Shown: positions 15,633-25,364, counted from the first letter of the stretch. The stretch is DNA of 64,000 bases from Bacillus sonorensis NBRC 101234 = KCTC 13918 (GCF_001592005.1 NZ_BCVZ01000001.1:372001-436000), one strand, 5' to 3'. Program-made: numbers and translations. The notes: generated from the sequence alone by a model not told the origin.

Positions 15633-17552
15633 TTATTCGTTGGCTTTTTCTTTTCCATAATGATATTTTGACGGATCAACAGGCCTAAAGTCCGAAAGCT
15701 TATGGAAGCGCAGCAAATCTTTGTAGAGAACCTGGTCAGACAGGTTCAGCTGTTCAGACACCTGTTTTTTCAGGTTTTCTGTTTCTTTGTTCGGTTTTAA
15801 TTCTTTACCTGTTTTTGTATCATACACCGTCGAGTCGATCACTGTGTATTTCGGCGTTACATAGTTGCCGTTTCTGAAAGCGACCGTTTGGTCATGATCT
15901 TTTGAAAAGAGATCTGTTCCAAAGTTGATATAGTTTTTGTTATCGATTCCTTGGAGGTGAAGCAGTGTCGGCATGACGTCGGTTTCTCCGCCAAACGTAT
16001 GATTGACTCCGCCTTTTTTACCAGGCACGCGAATCATAAGCGGCACCCGCTGATTCATTGCGTTTTGATATGGTGTAATCTCTTTGCCCAAAACTTCTTT
16101 CATCGCACGGTTGTGGTTTTCGGAAATTCCGTTGTGATCCCCGTATATTACGATTACTGAATCATCATACAGCCCCGCTTTTTTCAAGTCTTTGAAGAAC
16201 TGTTCCAGTGCTTCATCAAGATAGCGGGCCGTTTGGAAGTAGCCGTCAACCGTATCATCTCCGGTCGTCCCTTTTTCAAGGGTGGCGTCTTTTTCATCCA
16301 GGATGAACGGATAATGGTTCGTCAGCGTAAGCAAATGCGCATAAAACGGCTGTTTCAGCGATTTCAGCATCGGGATGGACTCTTCAAAGAACGGCTTATC
16401 TTTCAAACCGAGGTTGACAAGGTTGTCTTCAGACATGTCATAAGAGCTGGCGTCGAAGAACTTATCATAGCCGATCTGCTTGTACACCTGATCCCTGTTC
16501 CAGAAAGATTTATAATCGCCGTGCAGGACGGCGCTCGTATAGCCTTCTTTTTGGTTTAGAATCGCCGGCAGGGACTGATACGTATTTTGTCCTTTTGTTA
16601 CGAATGCCGTACCTTCCGGAAGCCCGAAAAGACTATTATCCATCATCAGCTCGGCATCAGCCGTTTTGCCCTGTCCAGTCTGATGGAAAAAGTTGTCGAA
16701 GTACATCGTGTCTTCTTCGCCATGCGCCAATTTATTCAAAAACGGCGTTACTTCTTTTCCATTCAGCTTGTAATCTATCAAAAACGACTGGAAGCTTTCC
16801 AAATGGATCTTAATAATATTCTTTCCTTTCGCGGCGCCGAAGTACTCGTCATTCGGCTTCGCGTAATGGGAGTTTGTGTAGTTGATGACGCTCGTCAAAT
16901 CATCGCTGCTTGCATACGCCTTTTGCGTCGCATTCTGAGCCGCCTGAACGCCGTCATAGATCGTGTAATTGTAAGGCCCTAAATATTTGACGATATAGTT
17001 GCGGTCAAACGTTCTTGTCAGCAGCTCCGGACGGTCTTTTTCAGCGACTGACAGGTTGATATAAAACAAAAGAACACCCGCCAGAACGACGACAGCGGCC
17101 CATCTTTTCTTCAGTTGTGAAGCCTTCAGTTCCGGCATGCGCACACACAGCGCAATCAGAATAATCAAGTCAATGACATAGATGATGTCGTGAAAAGACA
17201 TGATGGCAAACACGCCGTCCGACATATTGCCAAGGTTTCCGGCTTGTTTCAGGTTTGCAAAAGTCAAAAAGTCATCAAAGAAACGGTAGAACAAAATGTT
17301 TGCATATAATACAAACGTCATCACGGCGTCAAGGACAATAATCCATATCGCCGCGCGCCTTCCCTTTGCAAATAAAGCCAAACCGAGAAACACAATGGTA
17401 AAGCTGAATGGATTGATAAATAAGAGAATCTGCTGCGTGGTTCCCTTCACGCCTAAGTTAAATTCCATTAAGTAAGAAGCATAGGTTTTCGCCCATACCA
17501 AAATAACAGCTAACAAAAAAAAGCTTAGCTTATGAGAGAATATTTTTTTCAT
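15633..17552 (-). CDS. LtaS-family glycerol phosphate transferase
   Basis: The 639-residue protein has five N-terminal transmembrane helices (residues 1-180). An extracellular sulfatase-fold domain follows from about 240, with HLESFQSF (metal site Glu), GQGKTADAE (catalytic Thr), HGDYKSFWNR and IYGDHNG. This is the complete plan of lipoteichoic acid synthases, which polymerise glycerol phosphate from phosphatidylglycerol on the outer membrane face. B. subtilis has four paralogues: LtaS, YfnI, YqgS and YvgJ. The length and N-terminus here look most like YfnI/YqgS, but I cannot choose, so no symbol is given. It is monocistronic with its own terminator. Confidence 0.85.
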   Translation of the reverse strand: MKKIFSHKLSFFLLAVILVWAKTYASYLMEFNLGVKGTTQQILLFINPFSFTIVFLGLALFAKGRRAAIWIIVLDAVMTFVLYANILFYRFFDDFLTFANLKQAGNLGNMSDGVFAIMSFHDIIYVIDLIILIALCVRMPELKASQLKKRWAAVVVLAGVLLFYINLSVAEKDRPELLTRTFDRNYIVKYLGPYNYTIYDGVQAAQNATQKAYASSDDLTSVINYTNSHYAKPNDEYFGAAKGKNIIKIHLESFQSFLIDYKLNGKEVTPFLNKLAHGEEDTMYFDNFFHQTGQGKTADAELMMDNSLFGLPEGTAFVTKGQNTYQSLPAILNQKEGYTSAVLHGDYKSFWNRDQVYKQIGYDKFFDASSYDMSEDNLVNLGLKDKPFFEESIPMLKSLKQPFYAHLLTLTNHYPFILDEKDATLEKGTTGDDTVDGYFQTARYLDEALEQFFKDLKKAGLYDDSVIVIYGDHNGISENHNRAMKEVLGKEITPYQNAMNQRVPLMIRVPGKKGGVNHTFGGETDVMPTLLHLQGIDNKNYINFGTDLFSKDHDQTVAFRNGNYVTPKYTVIDSTVYDTKTGKELKPNKETENLKKQVSEQLNLSDQVLYKDLLRFHKLSDFRPVDPSKYHYGKEKANE

Positions 17553-17854
17553 GATAACCTCTACCTTTTAACATTTTAGTCTTTTTCTGTTCCGGCAAGC
17601 GATCACATCAAAGCAAACTAGTTCTACAATAACATAAAATAGGAAAAACAAACATTGTTTTCTTAAACGCTACAGCTCCCGGCCTGATACAGGCGCATTA
17701 CATTGCCATTAGTATGACGGATTTATTCCTCAAAAGGTTTCACAAGACATTTCATTTTATATGAAGGCTTTTTATTTTCAGATTCTATGATATGCTTTGG
17801 CGACTTCGTTATGAATAGAAATATATGATGCGGCCCGGCCAAACCGGGGGATAG
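17553..17854. other. Intergenic region, no gene seen
   Basis: About 300 AT-rich bases separate two minus-strand genes. They must hold the promoter of the LTA-synthase-like gene. I see no open frame with a ribosome site and no convincing hairpin terminator. Confidence 0.4.
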
Positions 17855-18400
17855 CTATCTATCTTTATCAAACTCTTTCAGATAAGCGTTTCTCTGCGCA
17901 TCCGTAAACTGGCCGATCCAATCCTGCCGGGCTTCTTCTGTCATATGCGGGAGGATGTGAAGCTCAACCGCTTTATAAAAAGCCGGTTCCGGAAGAATGT
18001 TGTAAGTCGGAATGCGCACCATCCGGTTTTCCCTGGTCCGGATCAGCACATCCATTAAAAAGATGCCTTTCAGGCTGTATCGGTGCCAATCCATTCTGAT
18101 GCTTTTCATGTCCTTGATATCGACCGATTTCTTGCCTGAGAACAGCCGGCCGTTTTCTCCTTCTATAATATTGAAGATAACGTTTCCTTTTTTCGTGAAC
18201 GCGGGGAAAACGATTAAAAACAGGGTGAAGAAAAAAAGGCTGAAAAAAAGGCCCGCAGGTATGGCCAAAAGATAATATTTTGTTTGAAATGTCATTCCCA
18301 TATAAAACAGCCACAGACTTGCAGCCCCGAATCCAAATGTAGCGAGAAACAGCCAACATCTGAAAAACATTTTGCCCCTTACTTCTATCAATCCATCCAA
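17855..18400 (-). CDS. Membrane protein of unknown function (DUF5381-like)
   Basis: About 181 residues from a TTG start at 18400, chosen because GGGAGG lies nine bases before it; an upstream TTG at 18427 would give 190. Two adjacent hydrophobic helices (about residues 12-65) are followed by a cytoplasmic PH-like beta domain with LFSGKKSVDIKDMKSIRMDW. This layout recalls the DUF5381/YfjD-type Bacillus proteins, but the match is from memory of family style and uncertain. It is probably monocistronic. Confidence 0.6.
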   Translation of the reverse strand: MDGLIEVRGKMFFRCWLFLATFGFGAASLWLFYMGMTFQTKYYLLAIPAGLFFSLFFFTLFLIVFPAFTKKGNVIFNIIEGENGRLFSGKKSVDIKDMKSIRMDWHRYSLKGIFLMDVLIRTRENRMVRIPTYNILPEPAFYKAVELHILPHMTEEARQDWIGQFTDAQRNAYLKEFDKDR

Positions 18401-18711
18401 ATGTGAAGACCTCCCTTCCCCTTTCAAGAAGCGGAATAGCGGTTTGCCATTTTGATTCTTGCTTTATAGGCGGCTGCTTTTATTTTTCTTCAGCGCTTTC
18501 ACACAACTATTTTCACTTCTTAACACAGGCCATTTTTATTCATTATAATCATCTAGAAAATGCGCCAAATCCTACTAAAGTATGAGTTTTATCTCCTTCA
18601 AGCTTAAATTTTGCTTAAATTTACAATGTGAGGGAGAAGAAAGATAAGCCACTAACCCCTGACTTCTTTCTATATAATGGATCGGTTGCGCCATATGATA
18701 AGCCCCCATTC
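18401..18711. other. Intergenic region, no gene seen
   Basis: AT-rich stretch holding the promoter of the minus-strand membrane protein gene and the trailer of yxkD. Short open frames on the plus strand have no ribosome site. Confidence 0.4.
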
Positions 18712-18742
18712 AAAAAGGCCGCCGGTCACATCCGGCAGCCCT
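18712..18742 (-). terminator. Terminator after yxkD
   Basis: Stem GGCTGCCGG/CCGGCGGCC (one mismatch) with a short loop, followed on the minus strand by TTTTT, directly behind the yxkD stop. Confidence 0.75.
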
Positions 18743-18747
18743 CCCCG

Positions 18748-19584
18748 CTATTTCGATATATCAACAAACCCCTCGCCAAACACATCCCTGACGTCATGGA
18801 TGATGACAAAGGCTTTTTTGTCTGTGCTGCGAATAATCTTTTTCAGCATGGACAGCTCCTGCTTATTGATGACGATATATAAAATCTCTTTAGAATCGCC
18901 CGTATAATGGCCGCGGCCCGATAAGACCGTAACCCCCCTGTCCATCAGCGTGTTCACTTGCGCGGCGATTTCATTTTTATGCTCAGAAATAATCGTAATC
19001 GCTTTTTTCGTATTGAGCCCTTCAATGATAAAATCCATCACCTTTGTGGCAATGTAAAGCATGACGATCGTAAACATCAGCTTTTCGGCCCCAATGATAA
19101 AGTAGGAACTGAATACGACAACCAAATCAATCATTAATAAAGCATAGCTGATGTTCCAGTCAAAGTATTTATTCGCGATTCTGGCAAGGATCGCCGAACC
19201 GGCGGTCGTTCCCCCGACGCGGATGATCATGCCGATGCCGACACCGGCAAATACGCCGGCAAAAATCGAGCTGATGATCACTTCCTCAGAAGGGATGACC
19301 CACTCTTCCGTCACATGAAGAAAAAATGAATTGGCCGCTACCGCGATGATCGTATACACCGTTGTTTTTTTATCCAAAAACCGATAGCCGATGATCAGAA
19401 GAATCCCGTTCAGCACAAAGTTTGTTATGCCTGGGGACCATTCAAACAGATAATACAAAATGAGCGTGATCCCGGTAACGCCCCCTTCTCCCAGATCATT
19501 CGGTATCGCAAACAGATTAACAGCCAATGCAAAGAAAAATGCTCCTACGATGATCAGAACAATATCAATGACTTTCTTTTTCAT
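18748..19584 (-). CDS. yxkD: YitT-family membrane protein YxkD
   Basis: The 278-residue protein has five or six transmembrane helices (residues 1-195) of the YitT/DUF161 type. FAIPNDLGEGGVTGITLIL and RVGGTTAGSAILARI are the family's conserved loops. A C-terminal DUF2179 cytoplasmic domain follows (about 200-278, with GVTVLSGRGHYTGDSKEILYIVI). It is preceded by a guanidine-I riboswitch, which is how yxkD was named in the ykkC-yxkD element. The protein is therefore presumably linked to guanidine export or tolerance, although its transport activity is not known to me. Confidence 0.88.
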   Translation of the reverse strand: MKKKVIDIVLIIVGAFFFALAVNLFAIPNDLGEGGVTGITLILYYLFEWSPGITNFVLNGILLIIGYRFLDKKTTVYTIIAVAANSFFLHVTEEWVIPSEEVIISSIFAGVFAGVGIGMIIRVGGTTAGSAILARIANKYFDWNISYALLMIDLVVVFSSYFIIGAEKLMFTIVMLYIATKVMDFIIEGLNTKKAITIISEHKNEIAAQVNTLMDRGVTVLSGRGHYTGDSKEILYIVINKQELSMLKKIIRSTDKKAFVIIHDVRDVFGEGFVDISK

Positions 19585-19623
19585 ATCACCAGCTCCTTTT
19601 CAAAGATTGATCATCACAATAAA

Positions 19624-19755
19624 AACCCAGGAGAGCGCTCTATAAAGAGCATAAACTCCTGGGCTTTTATCCCACCGTGTCATAACGATTTATCGTTATG
19701 TGTTTTCTCTCGGACCAGGCCAAATGCGGGGCATCTGCGGAACCCTAGAAAACCA
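19624..19755 (-). ncRNA. Guanidine-I riboswitch (ykkC-yxkD element) with terminator
   Basis: Read on the minus strand, the leader shows the hallmark blocks of the ykkC class in order. CTAGGGTTCCG comes first, then CTGGTCCGAGAGAAAACAC, a variable stem (CATAACGATAAATCGTTATG), then ACACGGTGGGATAAAAGCCC. The last block runs into a CCCAGGAG...CTCCTGGG stem followed by TTTTTATT, an intrinsic terminator 40 bases before yxkD. Ligand binding is expected to prevent that terminator from forming, switching yxkD on. The call rests on conserved sequence plus the matching downstream gene. Confidence 0.93.
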
Positions 19756-19921
19756 CTTTTTCTTTCGTTCTATCAATTTGTCATCTTCAAGCATTATAAG
19801 TGAATTTCAGAAGCCTATCAACCCCATAAAAGATTTGATTTTCTGTAAAATAGCTTCCATGTATAAACAAAAAAACGTTCTATAATAAAAATATACGTGC
19901 TTGCCTGAGGGAGGCGCTCCG

Positions 19922-20362
19922 ATGGATAAACAGAAACGGCAATGGATCATTAGACAAACCATACTCGAACATCCCGTTGAAACGCAGGAACAATTAGTCA
20001 GCCTGCTGAAGAGCCGCGGTGTAACCGCTTCTCAATCTACCATTTCAAGGGATATAAAAGAGATGTGCCTTGTCAAACAAAGCAATGAAAATGGAAGACT
20101 TGTCTATCTTACAAACCCTACTTTATCACTTAACACCACAAAAATACTAAAGGAGAAAATGTCAGATGTCGTCTTACAGGTCACCCGCTCCGGAAACATG
20201 GTCATCATTAAGACGATGCCCGGAAATGCCCATGCGATCGGGGTTCTGCTTGATCAGCTTGGACGGCCCGAGATGCTGGGCTGCATTTGCGGCAATGATA
20301 CCTGTCTGGTGATCTCTGAATCTCCCGAAACGGCGCAGTCCTTTTGTGAGAATTTGTGCTGA
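19922..20362 (+). CDS. ArgR/AhrC-family arginine regulator paralogue
   Basis: The 146-residue protein has an N-terminal winged helix (VTASQSTISRDIKEM) and a C-terminal oligomerisation and arginine-binding domain (about 75-146). The start is ATG 19922 behind GAGGGAGG; an upstream TTG is less likely. The family's GDDT arginine contact is here GNDT (Asn at about residue 125), an unusual change in a ligand residue. The gene lies just upstream of arcABDC, whose B. licheniformis counterpart is activated by ArgR. Whether this local protein or the housekeeping AhrC does so cannot be told from sequence. A -10-like TATAAT lies at 19881-19886. Confidence 0.85.
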   Translation: MDKQKRQWIIRQTILEHPVETQEQLVSLLKSRGVTASQSTISRDIKEMCLVKQSNENGRLVYLTNPTLSLNTTKILKEKMSDVVLQVTRSGNMVIIKTMPGNAHAIGVLLDQLGRPEMLGCICGNDTCLVISESPETAQSFCENLC

Positions 20363-20374
20363 AGCCGTTTGCAA

Positions 20375-20406
20375 TAGCCGGTCCCGCTGGAGGGCCGGCT
20401 TTTTCA
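20375..20406 (+). terminator. Terminator after the argR paralogue
   Basis: AGCCGG/CCGGCT stem with extra G-C pairs and a small loop, followed by TTTTTC. It separates the regulator from the arc operon. Confidence 0.75.
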
Positions 20407-20496
20407 TGTTCAAACATTGTTCAAAAATAAATCCCCTTAAAAAATATACAGAATTTATACGTTTTTTTTATTGTCCTGACAGCCGTTCATTTTCAA

Positions 20497-20514
20497 ATTA
20501 TCATATTTATTCAT
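20497..20514 (-). promoter_or_regulatory. Candidate ARG box upstream of arcA
   Basis: On the minus strand the site reads ATGAATAAATATGATAAT. Its left half matches the Bacillus ARG-box core (TGAATA plus AT-rich centre); the right half is weaker. It lies about 140 bases before arcA, consistent with known activation of arc by ArgR in B. licheniformis. Confidence 0.4.
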
Positions 20515-20540
20515 TTTTGCTTTTGCTTCATCAAAAAATA

Positions 20541-20556
20541 TGTGAAATAGTTCTCA
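20541..20556 (+). promoter_or_regulatory. Crp/Fnr-type operator upstream of arcA (ArcR site)
   Basis: TGTGA-AATAGT-TCTCA matches the TGTGA-N6-TCACA consensus at nine of ten positions. Centred about 98 bases before arcA translation, it is the natural target of the Crp/Fnr-type ArcR encoded at the end of the cluster. Confidence 0.65.
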
Positions 20557-20645
20557 TTCTTGCTGTTAGCGCTCTCACAGCGCTTCTTCTCCCGCTGCTT
20601 TAAGCTGAACATGTAGTAAAAAAGAGCTTAGGAGGCGGGATGATC

Positions 20646-21881
20646 ATGACGACACCGATACACGTTTACTCAGAAATCGGCAATCTGAAAACCGTCATGC
20701 TGAAGCGGCCCGGGCGGGAATTGGAAAATCTCACACCCGAGTATCTTGGACGGCTTCTGTTTGACGATATTCCTTATTTGACAGCCGTTCAACAGGAACA
20801 TGACCAATTTGCAGAAGCACTAAAACAACAAGGAGTGGAGGTTCTTTATTTAGAGCAGCTGACAGCCGAAGCACTGGAGGACGCAGCCGTCCGCAAGCAG
20901 TTTATCAGCGATCTTTTGTCTGAAAGCAAAGCAGACATACACGGGGCTTATGAGAAATTAAACGAATACTTACTTTCGATGGATACCAGTTCAATGATCG
21001 AACATGTCATGAGCGGCATTCGAAAAAATGAATTGGAAAAAGGGACGCGCACCAACTTGCATGAGTTGATGGAGGATCCTTATCCATTCTATCTCGATCC
21101 AATGCCAAACCTTTATTTCACAAGAGACCCGGCAGCCGCAATCGGCAACGGACTAACCATCAATAGAATGAAGGAACCAGCCCGCCGGAGAGAGTCGCTG
21201 TTTATGCGCTATATCGTGCAGCACCATCCGCGATTTAAAGGCCTGGATATTCCGATCTGGCTTGATCGCGATTCCAGCTTCAATATCGAAGGCGGAGACG
21301 AGCTTGTACTTAATGAGGAAACGGTGGCAATCGGCGTCTCAGAACGTACGTCCGCCCAGGCAATTGAACGCCTCGGCCGAAATTTATTGAAACGCCAAAA
21401 CCAAATTCGCCGGGTACTGGCCGTAGAAATTCCAAAAACCAGAGCCTTTATGCACTTAGATACTGTATTTACGATGGTTGACCGCGATCAATTCACGATC
21501 CATCCGGCAATTCAAGGTCCTGAAGGAGACATGCGGATCTTTATCCTTGAACGAGGAGAAACCGATGAAGACATTCATATTACTGAAGAGCACAATCTGC
21601 TTGAGGTCCTGAAAAAAACGCTCGGCCTTTCAGATGTGAACCTGATTTTCTGCGGAGACGGAGATGAAATCGCTTCAGCCCGCGAACAGTGGAACGACGG
21701 CTCCAATACCCTCGCCATCGCTCCAGGTGTTGTGGTCACTTATGACCGAAATTACATTTCCAACGCCTGCTTGAGAGCGCAGGGCATCAAAGTCATCGAA
21801 ATCCCGAGCGGAGAGCTTTCAAGAGGACGCGGAGGCCCGCGCTGCATGAGCATGCCGCTTTACCGTGAAGATATCAAATAG
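20646..21881 (+). CDS. arcA: Arginine deiminase
   Basis: This 411-residue cytosolic enzyme hydrolyses arginine to citrulline and ammonia, the first step of the ADI pathway. Visible motifs are [18 protein letters not shown], the substrate-binding [19 protein letters not shown] (catalytic His), and the C-terminal [12 protein letters not shown] with the nucleophilic Cys. ATG 20646 is preferred because GGAGG then sits about ten bases upstream. An ATG two codons earlier is only four bases from GGAGG but cannot be excluded. It heads the arcA-arcB-arcD-arcC operon. Confidence 0.96.
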   Translation: MTTPIHVYSEIGNLKTVMLKRPGRELENLTPEYLGRLLFDDIPYLTAVQQEHDQFAEALKQQGVEVLYLEQLTAEALEDAAVRKQFISDLLSESKADIHGAYEKLNEYLLSMDTSSMIEHVMSGIRKNELEKGTRTNLHELMEDPYPFYLDPMPNLYFTRDPAAAIGNGLTINRMKEPARRRESLFMRYIVQHHPRFKGLDIPIWLDRDSSFNIEGGDELVLNEETVAIGVSERTSAQAIERLGRNLLKRQNQIRRVLAVEIPKTRAFMHLDTVFTMVDRDQFTIHPAIQGPEGDMRIFILERGETDEDIHITEEHNLLEVLKKTLGLSDVNLIFCGDGDEIASAREQWNDGSNTLAIAPGVVVTYDRNYISNACLRAQGIKVIEIPSGELSRGRGGPRCMSMPLYREDIK

Positions 21882-21909
21882 CCGTTTTAGAAAAAGGAGA
21901 GAGAACAAA

Positions 21910-22917
21910 ATGGAGAAAACAATCGATTTAAAAGGCAGAAGCTATTTAGCCGAAAAAGACTTTTCAGAAGAGGAAATCCTTTATTTGCTCGATCTTGCCC
22001 AAGAATTAAAAGACAAAAAAGCACAAGGCATCAAACATCGCTATTTAGAAGGCAAAAACATCGCCTTGTTATTTGAGAAACCGTCAACCAGAACGCGCTG
22101 TGCCTTCACAACGGCCTGCATCGACCTCGGCGCCCATCCTGAGTACCTTGGCAAAGACGATATTCAGCTCGGCAAAAAAGAATCGATCGAAGATACGGCA
22201 AAAGTTCTCGGCCGGATGTTTGACGGTATTGAATTCCGCGGTTTTGAACATGAAAAAGTTCTGTCGCTGGCCGAACATTCAGGCGTACCGGTATGGAACG
22301 GCTTAACCGATTTATGGCATCCAACACAAATGCTTGCCGACTTCATGACAATCAAGGAGCACACAGGACGTGTGAAAGGCATCAAACTGACCTATATCGG
22401 CGACGGCCGGAACAATGTTGCCAACAGCCTGCTCATCGGCGGAGCGAAAGTCGGCATGGATGTCAGAATCTGCTCGCCTGAAGACCTTTTCCCTGATCAA
22501 GAAATCGTGGAAATGGCAGAGGCTTTCGCAAAAGAATCCGGAGGAAAGGTGACCGTAACAAGCGATACAGATAAAGCGGTCTCAGGAGCTGACGCGCTGT
22601 ATACAGATGTCTGGGTGTCCATGGGTGAAGAAGACAAATTTGCTGAACGCATTAAATTGCTGAAACCTTATCAAGTCAATATGGATCTGGTCAAGAAAAC
22701 CGGAAATGACGAGGTCATCTTCCTTCACTGTCTGCCAGCTTTCCACGATCTCCATACAACATACGGACAAAATGTATATAAAGAGCACGGCCTCAAAGAG
22801 ATGGAAGTAACAGATGAAGTCTTCCGCAGCAAACATTCTAAAGTATTTGATGAAGCGGAAAACCGCATGCACACGATTAAAGCAGTCATGGCGGCGACAC
22901 TGGGCGAGCTTGACTGA
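21910..22917 (+). CDS. arcB: Catabolic ornithine carbamoyltransferase
   Basis: The 335-residue enzyme converts citrulline and phosphate into ornithine and carbamoyl phosphate. It shows the carbamoyl-phosphate loop [11 protein letters not shown], then DLWHPTQ, and the ornithine/active-site HCLPAFHD. The C-terminal extension ([19 protein letters not shown]) is typical of the catabolic ArcB type, as opposed to anabolic ArgF. The start at ATG 21910 has AAGGAGAGAG before it. The gene follows arcA by 28 bases and is followed by an intercistronic hairpin. Confidence 0.96.
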   Translation: MEKTIDLKGRSYLAEKDFSEEEILYLLDLAQELKDKKAQGIKHRYLEGKNIALLFEKPSTRTRCAFTTACIDLGAHPEYLGKDDIQLGKKESIEDTAKVLGRMFDGIEFRGFEHEKVLSLAEHSGVPVWNGLTDLWHPTQMLADFMTIKEHTGRVKGIKLTYIGDGRNNVANSLLIGGAKVGMDVRICSPEDLFPDQEIVEMAEAFAKESGGKVTVTSDTDKAVSGADALYTDVWVSMGEEDKFAERIKLLKPYQVNMDLVKKTGNDEVIFLHCLPAFHDLHTTYGQNVYKEHGLKEMEVTDEVFRSKHSKVFDEAENRMHTIKAVMAATLGELD

Positions 22918-22918
22918 C

Positions 22919-22947
22919 GGAAAAAGGGAGCCTTTCTCCCTTTTCCA
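22919..22947 (+). other. Intercistronic hairpin between arcB and arcD
   Basis: GGAAAAAGGGA and TCCCTTTTCC form a ten-pair stem (one bulge) right behind the arcB stop. The following bases are ACCC, not a T run. It is more likely an mRNA processing or stability element, or a weak attenuator, than a full terminator. Confidence 0.6.
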
Positions 22948-22973
22948 CCCTTAAACCGAATGAGGTGACCAAA

Positions 22974-24383
22974 ATGGCGGAAGAAAAAAAACTGGGTCTG
23001 TTTGCGCTCATAGCGCTTGTCATAGGATCGATGATCGGCGGCGGGGCATTCAACCTCGCAAGCGACATGGCTTCCGGAGCCGGGGCCGGAGCGATTTTGA
23101 TCGGCTGGGTCATTACCGGAATCGGCATGATCGCCCTGGCTTTCTCTTTTCAAAATCTCACGACGAAAAGGCCTGATTTAGACGGCGGCATTTTTACGTA
23201 TGCACGGGAAGGATTCGGTCATTTCATGGGCTTTAACAGCGGCTGGGGATACTGGTTCGCAGCCCTGCTCGGAAACGTCGCATACGGGACGCTGCTGTTC
23301 AGCTCAGTCGGATATTTCATCCCCGCGTTTGGAAACGGGCAAAATATCGCATCTATTATCGGGGCGAGCGTGATTCTTTGGATCGTACACTTCTTGATTC
23401 TGCGGGGAGTCCAATCCGCTGCCATGATTAACTTAATTACGACCATTTCAAAACTGGTGCCGATTTTTGCATTTATCGTCGCCATCATCTTTGTTTTTCA
23501 TCTTGATTTATTTACTCAGGATTTTTGGGGGAAAGGGCTTTCGCTCGGGTCAATCGGGGCGCAGGTCAAGAGCACGATGCTTGTCACCGTTTGGGTGTTT
23601 ACAGGTATTGAAGGCGCCGTGCTTTTTTCAAGCAGGGCCAAAAAATCGAGCGATGTCGGTAAAGCCACCGTTATCGGTCTGATCAGCGTGCTTGCGATTT
23701 ATGTGATGATTACCATGCTCTCTCTCGGCGTGATGAATCAGGAAAACCTGGCCGGCCTTCCAAACCCTTCAATGGCCGCGATCATGGAGCATATCGTCGG
23801 CAAATGGGGCGCTGTCCTGATCAACTTGGGATTAATTATTTCTGTATTGGGCGCCTGGCTGGCATGGACATTATTCGCCGGGGAACTGCCGCTGATTGCC
23901 GCGCGGGAAGGAGTCTTTCCAAAGTGGTTCGGAAAAGTAAATAAAAACGGCGCGCCTTCAAACGCGCTCACATTGACAAACGCCATTATCCAGCTGTTTC
24001 TGCTGACGTTTATCATCTCAGATGCGGCTTACCAATTCGCTTTTTCCTTGGCATCTTCAGCAATCTTAATCCCGTATTTATTTTCCGGACTTTATCAGCT
24101 CAAATACAGCTGGATTCACAAGGAGCCTGACCGGTTCAAAAACGTGGTCATCGGGATCATCGCAAGCATTTACGGTATTTGGCTTGTGTATGCTGCCGGT
24201 CTTGACTACCTGCTGTTGACGATGATTTTATATGCGCCTGGCATTCTCGTATTCCGGGCTGTCCGGAAAGGTAAAAAAGAAGGTTCGGTATTCAACAGGG
24301 CAGAGCTTGTCATAGCCGCCATCATCCTGGTCTTGGCTGTCGTTGCCATTGTGAAACTGGCATCAGGAGGCATTTCCATTTAA
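22974..24383 (+). CDS. arcD: Arginine/ornithine antiporter
   Basis: The 469-residue APC-superfamily membrane protein has about 12-13 helices. The N-terminal helix-breaking motif is LVIGSMIGGGAFNL, and TGIEGAVLFSSRAKKSSDVGKA is the conserved loop 6-7 region. It exchanges external arginine for internal ornithine without energy cost. ATG 22974 lies seven bases behind GAGGTGA; an upstream GTG overlaps the ribosome site and is rejected. Its third place in the cluster reproduces the B. licheniformis arcABDC order. Confidence 0.93.
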   Translation: MAEEKKLGLFALIALVIGSMIGGGAFNLASDMASGAGAGAILIGWVITGIGMIALAFSFQNLTTKRPDLDGGIFTYAREGFGHFMGFNSGWGYWFAALLGNVAYGTLLFSSVGYFIPAFGNGQNIASIIGASVILWIVHFLILRGVQSAAMINLITTISKLVPIFAFIVAIIFVFHLDLFTQDFWGKGLSLGSIGAQVKSTMLVTVWVFTGIEGAVLFSSRAKKSSDVGKATVIGLISVLAIYVMITMLSLGVMNQENLAGLPNPSMAAIMEHIVGKWGAVLINLGLIISVLGAWLAWTLFAGELPLIAAREGVFPKWFGKVNKNGAPSNALTLTNAIIQLFLLTFIISDAAYQFAFSLASSAILIPYLFSGLYQLKYSWIHKEPDRFKNVVIGIIASIYGIWLVYAAGLDYLLLTMILYAPGILVFRAVRKGKKEGSVFNRAELVIAAIILVLAVVAIVKLASGGISI

Positions 24384-24413
24384 CAAACTTCACTGAATCA
24401 GAGGTGTTTTACT

Positions 24414-25364
24414 ATGAAAAAAAGAAAAATCGTTGTCGCACTAGGCGGGAACGCGATTCAAACCGGAGACCCAAGCGCGGAAGCACAGCAGCGGGCCTTG
24501 AAAGAAACAGCCGCATATTTGGCTGATATGATCGACAGCGGCACCGAATTAATTATTACACATGGAAACGGCCCGCAAGTCGGGAACCTGATGATTCAGC
24601 AAAAAGAAGCTGATTCTCCAAAAACGCCGGCAATGCCGCTTGAAACCTGTGTATCCATGACACAAGGAATGATCGGCTACTGGATGCAAAACGCCATCGA
24701 TGAAGCGCTCCAGGCGAAAGGAAAGGACAAGCATGCGGCAACTATCATTACCCGTGTCGCCGTCCGCAGCGATGATGAAGCATTCCGCAATCCGACGAAG
24801 CCGATCGGACCATTTTACAGTGAACAGGAAGCAAAAGAGCTGATGAACAGCCAAAATGGAGACATCGTCTTTAAAGAAGATGCAGGAAGAGGCTGGCGCC
24901 GCGTTGTACCGTCTCCGACGCCGGTATCCATCCTTGAGCATGATGTTATCAATGATTTGGTTGAAAAAGGCCATATCGTCATCGCAGCCGGCGGAGGAGG
25001 CGTTCCTATCGTCGAAGACACTCAATCTATATGCGGGATCGATGCCGTGATTGACAAAGATTTTGCCGCTTGTAAATTAGCCGAACTGGTGCAAGCGACC
25101 GAACTGATTATTTTAACCGGAGTCGATAATGTCGCCATCGATTATTTAAAACCGACTGAACGGGCGCTTAAACACGTCACCACCCAAGAACTGAAAACGT
25201 ATATAAAAGAAAACCAATTTGCAGAAGGGAGCATGCTGCCAAAAGTAAAAGCAGCCATCCAGTTTGCCGAAGCCAATAAAGGAAACAAAGCGGTGATTAC
25301 CTCCCTCCAATTAGCCAAGGAAGCCCTGGAAGGCAAAGCCGGCACCATCGTCGAGCAGGCGTAA
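24414..25364 (+). CDS. arcC: Carbamate kinase
   Basis: The 316-residue amino-acid-kinase-fold enzyme takes carbamoyl phosphate plus ADP to ATP, CO2 and ammonia, the energy-yielding step of the pathway. Motifs seen: [10 protein letters not shown] at the start, [24 protein letters not shown] and GVDNVAIDY. It has a good ribosome site (AGAGGTG) and is the last enzyme gene of the operon. A weak AAGGAAG/CTTCCTT hairpin follows before arcR. Confidence 0.95.
   Translation: MKKRKIVVALGGNAIQTGDPSAEAQQRALKETAAYLADMIDSGTELIITHGNGPQVGNLMIQQKEADSPKTPAMPLETCVSMTQGMIGYWMQNAIDEALQAKGKDKHAATIITRVAVRSDDEAFRNPTKPIGPFYSEQEAKELMNSQNGDIVFKEDAGRGWRRVVPSPTPVSILEHDVINDLVEKGHIVIAAGGGGVPIVEDTQSICGIDAVIDKDFAACKLAELVQATELIILTGVDNVAIDYLKPTERALKHVTTQELKTYIKENQFAEGSMLPKVKAAIQFAEANKGNKAVITSLQLAKEALEGKAGTIVEQA

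Noticed and set aside
24549..25025. 158-codon minus-strand open frame within arcC
   Set aside because: Shadow of the high-GC third-position pattern in arcC; no start signals.
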